Shown here: positions 6,929 through 13,618 of the stretch, piece by piece | Layout of the letters: every line of letters begins with the position of its first letter | Numbering within the stretch: the first letter of the stretch is position 1 | From: Dictyocoela muelleri | Lineage: Eukaryota; Microsporidia | Assembly: GCA_016256075.1 (NCBI GenBank) | Contig: SDVU01000417.1 | Span: 1-13,618 of the forward strand | Direction: 5' to 3' | DNA length: 13,618 nucleotides | The notes under the pieces: generated by a model | The model's database searches: none | Seen by the model: only the letters and a program-made list of their open reading frames with translations | Told to the model about the DNA's origin: nothing | Made by a program: the position numbers and the translations under genes

Positions 6929-9217
6929 ATGATTATTTTGCTTATCATCAATAATATAACCACTTCAAATTATCATTACGCTGAAGATAATAATTACGAA
7001 CAGAATAACAATAACACATTTAATTTGCCAGGAATAAATACTCTTTTGAGTAATGATGAGCGTATATCTCAAATTTTTGAGCACTTTAAATATAATACCA
7101 CCGAAATCAAAGATAACTCTGATTTAACTGAAATACAAGAAACGCATGATAATTCTGATAATTTCAATATAAATTTTAAATACTATCCAAATCATTTTAA
7201 CATTTCTCATAATCCAAACTTAATTGAAAACATGCATTCTCAAGAATTTAATAATAATTTCGTGCATGAATTACAAGACGAACTAACGGATACATCAGGA
7301 AAGAAATATTTTGAATTAGAACCGAGTAAAAGAACTATTAATGATGAAGATAATATAAGTAATGAAGATACATTAACAGAAACAATTTCAAAAATATTAA
7401 ATCATTGCCATAGTTATTCTGAAAAAGAATTTGATCAATACAATTTAAGTGTCAATGATTTTGCTTCTTCAAATTTCTTTAGTAACCTAATTAGTGATAT
7501 TTTAAATTCTGATCTTTATAATTCGAATAAAACGATCGAAAAAAATAAAATCGGGAATTTAAACGAAAATCAAGATCACGATAAATATTCATCGACTGAA
7601 CACGACTTTATGAAAAACAAATATATTGGGTCGATAAAACCAACTGATATTAATATTTATAATGAAAATTACATAGAAATTGACGCGAGCAAGGAAATAT
7701 TAGAAGCAAACGTAACAAATATTCCATCATCTTTTAATAAAGATTTAAATTTTAAGACTGAAAAATATAATAATAAAAACACTGATATTGAATTAGAAAT
7801 TCTAAACCCCGACTTATTTCAAAATATTCAAAATACTAATTTCCCTTTACAATCTGAAAAATATTCTTACGTACCAAATTTTAATTACGATGCAGATTTT
7901 AATTACAATACAAATTTTAATTACAATACAAATTTTAATTACAATACAAATTTTAATTACAATACAAATTTTAATTACAATACAAATGTTAATTTGACTA
8001 ATCAACACAACACATCAGTTAAACAAACAGAAGACCCCGTAAACCAAATTACCAACATTTACTCTTTTGATATGTATCAGAAACAAATATCTCATGATGA
8101 TTTAAAAACAAAAACCAGGAATTTTAATAAAATGAATCCGAATCCAAATCATTACATTTTAAATATAGAAGAGAATATGAAAAAAACAAAGGCTTTAAAT
8201 AATGAACTTAAAAACCCAAAGTTAAAAAAATACATAAATTTTTCTAAAAATACTCTAAATAGAAATTGGAATTGCGAAAATTTTAACATCTTCAATAAAA
8301 ACCTTCAAATAAAAATATCGGAAATACTTCCTGATTTCAAATTGGAAAGTATCTTTTCAAATAAATTTGCGATGAAGGTGTTTACCATCAATCATTTAAA
8401 ATTATTTGATTTAGATAAATGTCCTTTTATAACAGAAATGAATGAAGAAATTACACTTCAAAATATTTTAGCTGATATTGCAAATAAATATGGTGCTTCC
8501 GCGTTAGAACTAGCAGATGAAAAATATGAAAAGTTTTTAACCTCCAATAAACTCAATGATGATATGGAAATATTAGAAAATTGTTACAAAGTTGAATTAC
8601 ATTCAAAACGAATCGATTATCAATATTTTACGTCTAGAGTTATAAACAAAATTCATAGAAAAGTAAATTTAAATAGTAAATCTTTTACTCCCGACGATGA
8701 ACTCATTGTTTACAAAATATCAAAATCAATAATAAATTTTCTTGAAAATCTATCAGAAGATTCTTATATTTCAGTTATTTTTCCTGAAATGAAAATTATT
8801 TACGATGCATATTTTCAATATTTTGATAAACATCAGGTATTTGGAAGAATATGGCATTCTGGTATTTTTATCAAAAATGTTTTAGAAAACCAATTTAATT
8901 TCCTAAAGGCTGCATATCCAATAATTGATAATATCAATAATAATTTAGAATTTTCAAAATGGATTTTCGAGATACGTGTTATTTATATTTTTAAACTTTT
9001 AAAATTTTTGAATTTGAAGCAACTCAATTTAGCAGCATATATGCTTTTATCTTATAAATCATACATTTTAAGAACTCATGGAAATTTAAATTTGATTGAT
9101 GAAAAAGATTATTTTGTGAAAATGTTTTTTATTTCTTCCAAAGATTTGAATAGACATTTCCAAACACAAATTTTTTCTAATATTATTGAAAATTCGTATG
9201 AAAACTTTATTATTTAA
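6929..9217 (+). CDS. Asn-rich protein with internal hexapeptide repeats, family unknown
   Basis: A 762-residue protein I do not recognise. Residues 2-8 (IILLIIN) are hydrophobic and could be the core of a short signal peptide ending near Ala18, but this is weak. Residues 19 to about 440 are low complexity, rich in Asn, Asp, Glu, Ser and Tyr, probably disordered. They include six tandem hexapeptides NFNYNT (about 317-352) encoded by an 18-bp repeat. Residues about 450-762 are different: a predicted mostly helical, hydrophobic region with few Asn runs, including KHQVFGRIWHSGIFIKNVL and a long apolar stretch WIFEIRVIYIFKLLKFL near 680. It looks like a folded domain and is the part worth a profile search. 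The gene is intact, with a microsporidian-type CCCC start signal 5 bases upstream. Expression as a real protein is likely given the long intact frame in such A+T-rich DNA. Confidence 0.85.
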   Translation: MIILLIINNITTSNYHYAEDNNYEQNNNNTFNLPGINTLLSNDERISQIFEHFKYNTTEIKDNSDLTEIQETHDNSDNFNINFKYYPNHFNISHNPNLIENMHSQEFNNNFVHELQDELTDTSGKKYFELEPSKRTINDEDNISNEDTLTETISKILNHCHSYSEKEFDQYNLSVNDFASSNFFSNLISDILNSDLYNSNKTIEKNKIGNLNENQDHDKYSSTEHDFMKNKYIGSIKPTDINIYNENYIEIDASKEILEANVTNIPSSFNKDLNFKTEKYNNKNTDIELEILNPDLFQNIQNTNFPLQSEKYSYVPNFNYDADFNYNTNFNYNTNFNYNTNFNYNTNFNYNTNVNLTNQHNTSVKQTEDPVNQITNIYSFDMYQKQISHDDLKTKTRNFNKMNPNPNHYILNIEENMKKTKALNNELKNPKLKKYINFSKNTLNRNWNCENFNIFNKNLQIKISEILPDFKLESIFSNKFAMKVFTINHLKLFDLDKCPFITEMNEEITLQNILADIANKYGASALELADEKYEKFLTSNKLNDDMEILENCYKVELHSKRIDYQYFTSRVINKIHRKVNLNSKSFTPDDELIVYKISKSIINFLENLSEDSYISVIFPEMKIIYDAYFQYFDKHQVFGRIWHSGIFIKNVLENQFNFLKAAYPIIDNINNNLEFSKWIFEIRVIYIFKLLKFLNLKQLNLAAYMLLSYKSYILRTHGNLNLIDEKDYFVKMFFISSKDLNRHFQTQIFSNIIENSYENFII
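7877..7984 (+). repeat. 18-bp in-frame coding repeat, 6 units
   Basis: Unit AATTTTAATTACAATACA is tandem from 7877; the last four units (7913-7984) are identical at the nucleotide level and the first two carry point differences. Each unit codes for Asn-Phe-Asn-Tyr-Asn-Thr. Identity at silent sites indicates recent expansion or homogenisation. Confidence 0.97.
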
Positions 9218-9292
9218 ATATTTTTTTTGCATTTAAATAAGTTACAATAAAACATTGATTAAGTAACTATCTACTTTATATACGCGAGTTTT

Positions 9293-9775
9293 CAGAGTTA
9301 TAGACCTGTTTTTTCAAAATTATAGACCCATTTTTTTAAAGTTATAAAATTTTTTACTAGAGTTATAGTCACATTTTAAAAGAGTTATAGACACGTTTCA
9401 TAAGAGTTATATGCACATATTAACAGGGTTATTGAATAAACACATTTTAAAAGAGTTGTATTCACATTTTAAAAGATTTATATACACATTTTAAAAAAGT
9501 TATGGTGACATTTATTATATGTACGGTGTTTATATATTTATAAATTATTTCACCAAAGTTATAGATCTATTTTCCGACAGTTATAGACCTATTTTTATAT
9601 AGTTATAGACATATTTATCCAGAGCATATATTTTTTTAGAGGTATAGACACATTTCTAGAGTTATAGACACATCACCGTCGTTATGGACACAATTTACCA
9701 GTGTTATAGAATCATTATTCAGAGTTTCAGACACGTTTTTTCCAAGTTATAAACATAATTTACCAGAGTTATTTA
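9293..9775 (+). repeat. Degenerate array of about 24-bp units, roughly 20 copies
   Basis: Successive copies of a motif near AGAGTTATAGACACATTTTAA fill this stretch, with spacing varying between about 20 and 30 bases and strong divergence between copies. The array begins about 75 bases after the stop of the Asn-rich gene. The same motif is found in reverse complement at 12616-12712. No ORF is associated with it. Confidence 0.85.
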
Positions 9776-10082
9776 AGCAATTACGATTCATTGATAAATT
9801 TTAAATATTAAACAAAATAAGTAGATATAAAAAATACAATAATATCAAATCATAAAAATAACAGTAATAACCGCCTCAGCATCTATATTTTTTGGCAAGA
9901 GTTAATTATAATGTCGGGGTAAAATTATAAGGTCGGAAGGAAAATTATAAGGTCGGAGGAAAATTTGACAAGAGTTATTTATAAAAGAGATGAATATATT
10001 TATAAGTGAAGGTATTTTTTTTGCCACTCTAATATGAATTTCGCTGTATATAACACTCTGAAATATTAATATTGACAAAATA

Positions 10083-10142
10083 TTAATTTAAAAAGTGAGA
10101 GAAAAATTAAAAAGTGGAGGAAATAATTAAAAAGTGGGAAAA
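10083..10142. repeat. About 21-bp tandem repeat, 3 units
   Basis: Three units around AATTAAAAAGTGGAGGAAA inside the element at 9895-10386. The shape (A/T run followed by a G-rich tail) echoes the terminal AAGGTCGGAGG units. Confidence 0.75.
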
Positions 10143-10166
10143 ACGTAGAGTTAATTTTTTGATAAT

Positions 10167-10243
10167 CTTATAAAAAACACCTCCTAAAAAGAACCTTATA
10201 AAAAACACCCCAAAAGGCACTTATAAAAACACATTTTTATAAG
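10167..10243. repeat. 25-28-bp tandem repeat, 3 units
   Basis: Three units starting CTTATAAAAAACACC at 10167, 10195 and 10220, inside the element at 9895-10386. The array ends in a hairpin-like CTTATAAAAACAC...TTTTTATAAG. Confidence 0.75.
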
Positions 10244-10386
10244 ATTTTTGACACGCTATATGAATTTGACAGTTTAAAAAATCTATTAAAATTTAAAATT
10301 TTATTGCCCTTATAATTTTCCTTACGAACTTATAATTTTCCCTTACGACCTTATATTTCTCCTCCGACCTTTTAATTAACTCTTGC

Positions 10387-10815
10387 AGATTTTTCTTAGT
10401 AGCAAATAATTCGAAATATAAGTAAGAAAAATTCAGGATAAACTTGGGTATTAATCCTCTTTGAAGACGCCGTGAAATTAAAGGAAACAAAAAATTTAAT
10501 TAAACCCGATATACCAAATTTTTCATTGTTCAATATAGATTTATTATTTATTTTTAATTATTGAATATTTAAACATTTCCCTTATTTAGCAAATCCAAAA
10601 AAAAATAGTATAAGTCTTTAAGTAATTATAAACTGATAAATTTTATTGTCTAAAATAATTTAGCATACCAATATTTATTGTTTATTTTTCCCTTTAATTT
10701 TATCACGGCTATTAAGCGAGTTAGTACTTAAACTTCTCTGCCTTTTCGGATTAAATAAAATAAAATTTTTATAGTACAAAATATCATTTAAAGTCGAAAA
10801 GATATTTGTGTTTAT
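10387..10815. other. A+T-rich spacer between two mobile elements, no gene seen
   Basis: Stops are frequent in every frame, and the short minus-strand open frames overlapping its edges look compositional. I see no RNA gene or repeat here. Confidence 0.5.
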
Positions 10816-10897
10816 CCTAAAATTTTGGATCTGGTGTAAAATTTCCCAAAAGGTAGAGGGTAAAATTTTCCCCTTAGCAAAAAAAATGTTTTTTAGT

Positions 10898-10965
10898 AAA
10901 AAAAACAAAAAAAAACAAAAAAAACAAAAAAAACATAAAAAAACAAAAAAGCAAAAAAAAAAAAA
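10898..10965. repeat. A-rich simple repeat with AAAAAAAC-like units
   Basis: Runs of 4-13 A separated mostly by single C residues, inside the left part of the Merlin-like element. Likely microsatellite expansion; prone to assembly-length error. Confidence 0.85.
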
Positions 10966-11039
10966 CGGATTTATCTTAAAATGATATTTTAATTAAATTT
11001 AAGACTTTAGACATGAATTCATTTTTGTTATTATAGTAA

Positions 11040-11755
11040 TAACTTACATTTTTAAAAGTCGCTTCTTTTCTTCAGTTTTAACTCCCATCCGTGACTTTAT
11101 TTTCTTTTCAAAAAGTTATTGAAGCATTAACTGCCTGTGTATTTACACAATTATCATAATTTATAAAACTTTACCTATGACAAACAGTTCCGTGATCATT
11201 GAAAAATTCTTTTAATTTGTTTATGCACCATTTTCGTCTGTCTAAATAATGCTGTTAGCAGCAAACTGTGAACACATAATAGGCACTAGAGTAAACTCGT
11301 CTTTGTTTTCGATTACTGTTGCGAATATTCCTTTAATATGATTTTCAAATTCTATTATGCAAATTACATAGTTCTGTTAGAAGTAGACTTTACCATATGG
11401 CTTTATGCTTATAAATTAATTATGGTCTCATCTACTTGAACTATTTTACCCACTCCGACCATCTTATCCGAAGAAAAATCGGGATCTAGGATCCTATCAA
11501 CAATCTTATCAATTGTCTTCAGAATAGTCTTTTTAGAAAAATTGAAGAAATTGATAATACTATATCTCGGCATTCTTGCAATATAACATGAACTTATTCT
11601 AAAAATTCTTTTAAAGGCAAATTAAAATTCTCAAAAAACTTTTTACTCTTATTGAGATGTATTTTTTATAATTGTTACAATTTTTATTTACATTCTCCAG
11701 GCATAAAGATCGGCATTTCTTTTATAACAACGCGACGAAAACGAAACGTTGCATT
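11040..11755 (-). pseudogene. Broken Merlin/IS1595 (ISXO2-like) transposase
   Basis: Reading the minus strand and switching frames, conserved pieces appear in family order. First is a Cys-containing zinc-ribbon-like start (KCNVSFSSRCYKR, near 11740) and then KKFFENFNLPLKEFLE. RYSIINFFNFSKKTILKTI follows, then GVGKIVQVDETIIN with the first catalytic Asp near 11430. GIFATVIENKDEFTLVPIM precedes TDENGA with a second Asp near 11236, and NCVNTQAVN near 11140 stands at the third-acid position, where the Glu appears replaced by Asn. Spacing (about 64 then about 34 residues) suits the DDE triad of IS1595/Merlin enzymes. At least four frame changes and several stops are needed to read it through, so it is inactive. 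No start codon or intact zinc ribbon can be defined. Confidence 0.75.
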
Positions 11756-11964
11756 TTAAACAAAAACTTTCTTTATTTAAATAATTATTATAGAATAAAA
11801 AATAAACAAATTCAATATTATTCATTTTTTCGATTTTTCATTGTAATTCAATTATTTTCATTAGGGGTATAAAAATTTCTTTTTTTTAACTGGTGTAAAA
11901 TTTCCCCCGTGAGAAAATTTTCCACCAGATCCAAAAATAGGGCTTTCTGGCGTTTATCCACTGT

Positions 11965-12513
11965 GTGGCGAAACGGCGGATTTTTAGCCACCGATTTTTA
12001 TTTAAAAAATATGACAGATAAAAAAAATTTATTGATAAAAAGCAAACGTAAGAAAAAAATGTGATGGATATGACTTTACATAAAAAAATATTTATTGACA
12101 CTATTAATTAGTGATGTGTGAAGCGTGAAAGTGAGCGCGGGAAATCCTATTAAAAAGAAAGTATTATGAAGTGTGATGAAATTTATGAAATAGATTTTTA
12201 GAAAATGATTTTATTCAATAAAAAAAAATTAAGGTGATATAATAAATTATGTTAACTGATTTAAACTACCTTTATCATTTAATTAAATGTTTTATGCTAA
12301 CCGACTTTATTTTTTTCATAATCCTTTAAAAACTTTTAAATAATAATATGTACTAAGCAGGAAAAATAATTGTTTTTATTATTAGAATATATTAAATTTA
12401 TTTATTATAATTTATTTTTAATTTTTTGACGTTTCCTTAGTATTATTAAAATTTGTTTTTTTTTAAATTTTAATTATTTTTTATTTGTGGCGAAAAATCC
12501 GCAGTTTCGCCAC
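11965..12513. mobile_element. MITE with 27-base inverted ends (GTGGCGAAAC family)
   Basis: The left end 11965-11991 and the reverse complement of the right end 12487-12513 agree at 25 of 27 bases; both read GTGGCGAAAC then G or T, GCGGATTTTT, then A or C, and GCCAC. Each end is also a small hairpin (GTGGC...GCCAC). The 500-base interior is A+T-rich with no coding region. Immediately right of it (12517-12532) is a further GTGGCGAAACGGCGGA, so a second end of the same family sits head-to-head with it across ATG. No clear target duplication. Confidence 0.75.
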
Positions 12514-12540
12514 ATGGTGGCGAAACGGCGGATAACGGGG

Positions 12541-12615
12541 GATATAAAAAATTTCTTTTTTAAACTGGTGTAAAATTTCCCCGTGAGAAAATTTTACACC
12601 AGATCCAAAAATAGG
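12541..12615. mobile_element. Solo end of the Merlin-like family
   Basis: This block repeats the right end of the element at 10816-11941 including about 24 bases of adjoining T-rich interior. It has a perfect 14-bp palindrome (CTGGTGTAAAATTT and its complement) around a 10-base loop, then CCAAAAATAGG. No transposase or left end accompanies it, so it is a deletion product, an internally deleted copy or an independent hairpin unit. Confidence 0.7.
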
Positions 12616-12712
12616 TCTATAACTAAAAGAAATGTTTCTATAAATCTACAAAAAATGTGTCTAAAATATGTGAAAATGTTTCTATAACTTTGAAAAAATA
12701 GGTATAGAATGT
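12616..12712 (-). repeat. Inverse-orientation copy of the 24-bp array, about 4-5 units
   Basis: On the minus strand the units read TTATAGAAACATTTT, TTAGACACATTTTT, TTATAGAAACATTTC and GTTATAGACCTATTTTT, the same motif as the 9293-9775 array. It abuts the solo Merlin-like end directly. Confidence 0.75.
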
Positions 12713-12973
12713 TAAACACCTTTATTCACTATTTGATTTTATCTGAACCTTTATTAGATTGAAACGGGTGAAATATATATTTTCATATTGATAATCACAT
12801 AAATTATTAATCCGTAAAGTAGTTTCAACCTTTTTCTTTAAAAATAAAGTTCTTATGTATACATTTTATCTTTCGTCTAACGAAAACTCGCCCAAATTAG
12901 GCTATTTGTCGGATTTTCGTCCTAAAATTTAATAAATTTTAATTAAACATAAATTTTATTTCATAAAAATATC

Positions 12974-13451
12974 GGCCAGATAGCTCAGAGGTTAACACTA
13001 TTAAATGTATATTTAAGTATCGTGGTTCGAATTCCTCTGAGGACACTCTTTAATAAATAATGTGGGAATGGCATTAAGCAGCCAAAAATTATAAAAATCT
13101 AGTATTAATATACAGTTGTTCCAGTGTGGTATAGCTGATCAAGATTTTGTCTAATATGACAATAATGAAGAAGTGTCTCTCCTGGGGGTGTCAAAGAGTG
13201 TGTCGCGCATCTCGGCAAAAAGTAGTGATAAATAAAAAAATCACGAAAAAGCTTCTAATTACCAGTATCCTGCCGAGTCATTGATAAAACGAAAATCGCG
13301 TATACAGCCGGGCCTCTGGGTAGTTTAGGAGTGACGTATTATTGGAACATTAGGAACCAATGGTCAAAGACCATGGTTGGAGATAACTCTCCGGATTGGC
13401 AGCTACAGATATTTTAAATATTTAATATGGCATATATATAATATATATCAA
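12974..13451 (+). mobile_element. tRNA-headed SINE, copy 5 (most complete)
   Basis: Reference copy of the family. It starts GGCCAGATAGCTCAG and has A and B boxes spaced as in a tRNA. The body includes TTCCAGTGTGGTATAGCTGA (about 13120-13139) and GATAAAACGAAAATCGCGTA (about 13282-13301). It ends with TTGGCAGCTACAGAT and an (AT)-rich tail. AAAAATATC lies immediately before it (12965-12973) and again after the tail (13452-13460), a plausible 9-bp target-site duplication, though weak in A+T-rich DNA. It encodes no protein and has no terminal inverted repeats, which with the pol III boxes argues for a SINE over a MITE or a solo LTR. The mobilising LINE is not in this window. Confidence 0.85.
12981..13035 (+). 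promoter_or_regulatory. Internal RNA polymerase III promoter of SINE copy 5
   Basis: The A box TAGCTCAGAGGTTA at 12981-12994 and the B box GGTTCGAATTCC at 13024-13035 are 43 bases apart start to start, normal for a tRNA gene. The seven bases before the A box correspond to an acceptor stem, but the 3' partner strand is not conserved, so this is a tRNA relic. Confidence 0.8.
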
Positions 13452-13618
13452 AAAAATATCAATTAAAATTATTAAAAATAAACATCAAGTTAAACATGAA
13501 AAAAGTAAACATCAAAATATTTAATTTTTTTTTATCAATATTGTCCTGTCCTCGGGACATTAGGCCTTTAAATAAAGTAAAATTTAGGTAAATGTTTTTA
13601 TTGATAACTTTGTGGTGC

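Larger units (their letters stand above)
9895..10386. mobile_element. Non-autonomous element with about 75-base inverted ends made of tandem units
   Basis: The left end (9895-9965) and the reverse complement of the right end (10305-10386) both begin GCAAGAGTTAATTA and then carry two to three tandem 20-base units of the type AAAATTATAAGGTCGGAAGG. The interior holds two more short arrays and a third partial copy of the terminal motif (CAAGAGTT near 9970), but no coding region. It resembles foldback-type or subterminal-repeat-rich MITEs. The superfamily is not recognisable and I see no clear target duplication. Confidence 0.7.
10816..11941 (-). mobile_element. Decayed Merlin/IS1595-type DNA transposon
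   Basis: About 1.13 kb flanked by inverted ends. The left end (10816-10872) starts CCTAAAATTTTGGATCTGG and the reverse complement of the right end (11941-11890) starts CCTATTTTTGGATCTGG; both continue with a GTGTAAAATTTT-like block. The right end is itself a palindrome (CTGGTGTAAAATTT...CCACCAGAT arms). Inside, on the minus strand, lies a broken Merlin/IS1595-like transposase. Length and content suit the Merlin superfamily, which occurs in microsporidia. I see no 8-9-bp target duplication, consistent with age. Confidence 0.65.

Noticed and set aside
6929-9217. Naming the Asn-rich protein as a spore wall or polar tube protein
   Set aside because: Low complexity and a possible short signal peptide are not enough. 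No Cys-rich, chitin-binding or polar-tube signature is visible.
10293-12101. Short open frames in the mobile-element region (minus 10293-10490, 10675-10908, 11886-12101; plus 11672-11872)
   Set aside because: They cross inverted repeats or oppose the transposase remnant and consist of A+T-driven Lys, Asn, Phe and Ile runs.
12974-13045. A functional tRNA gene at the head of SINE copy 5
   Set aside because: A and B boxes are present but the 3' acceptor strand does not pair with GGCCAGA and the anticodon stem is not formed. The same head recurs in other repeat copies.
13533-13562. Hairpin around TGTCCTCGGGACA near the right edge as a terminator or regulatory element
   Set aside because: Only a 5-bp stem with no associated gene or T run; too little to call.

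Overview
The window looks like nuclear DNA of a microsporidium with an expanded, repeat-rich genome. It is very A+T-rich (roughly four-fifths by eye). The genes are intronless eukaryotic genes: gamma-tubulin, a coatomer zeta subunit, a fungal Skn7-type HSF/receiver protein, tRNA-Arg, and one large Asn-rich protein with no recognisable family. Three protein genes carry a C-run (CCC or CCCC) 2 to 5 bases before the ATG, and two of these also have an upstream AAATTTT, as described for microsporidian start sites. The species cannot be named from the sequence.

Layout, left to right: 3' part of a SINE (1-184); a palindromic MITE (288-569); a hAT-like end fragment (897-1014); 25-bp minisatellite; coatomer zeta (1327-1760, +) with an apparent one-base frame break at its start; SINE copy 2 (-); tRNA-Arg(UCU) (-); gamma-tubulin (2730-3968, +); 16-bp minisatellite; SINE copy 3 (-); Skn7-like regulator (4704-5588, -); an A+T-rich promoter gap with two heat-shock-element-like sites; 14-bp minisatellite; SINE copy 4 (-); 13-bp minisatellite; the 762-residue Asn-rich protein (6929-9217, +). 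From 9.29 to 12.71 kb there are no genes but several nested or adjacent mobile elements: a degenerate array of about 24-bp units, an element with arrayed inverted ends, a decayed Merlin/IS1595-type DNA transposon, a MITE, a solo Merlin end, and the 24-bp array again in inverse orientation. SINE copy 5 (12974-13451, +) is the most complete. The last 165 bases hold only A+T-rich sequence with one small GC-containing hairpin.

The most interesting signal is the roughly 450-480-bp tRNA-headed SINE family. It has an A box and a B box spaced as in a tRNA, a conserved body and an (AT)-rich tail. Five copies are present and every gap between protein genes holds one. Three of the SINE ends touch short tandem repeats. 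Second is the Skn7-like protein, which keeps the receiver fold but has lost the phospho-accepting Asp, and whose upstream region carries two TTCnnGAA sites. The protein genes are unrelated housekeeping or regulatory genes (vesicle coat, spindle pole, transcription) and do not form one pathway.
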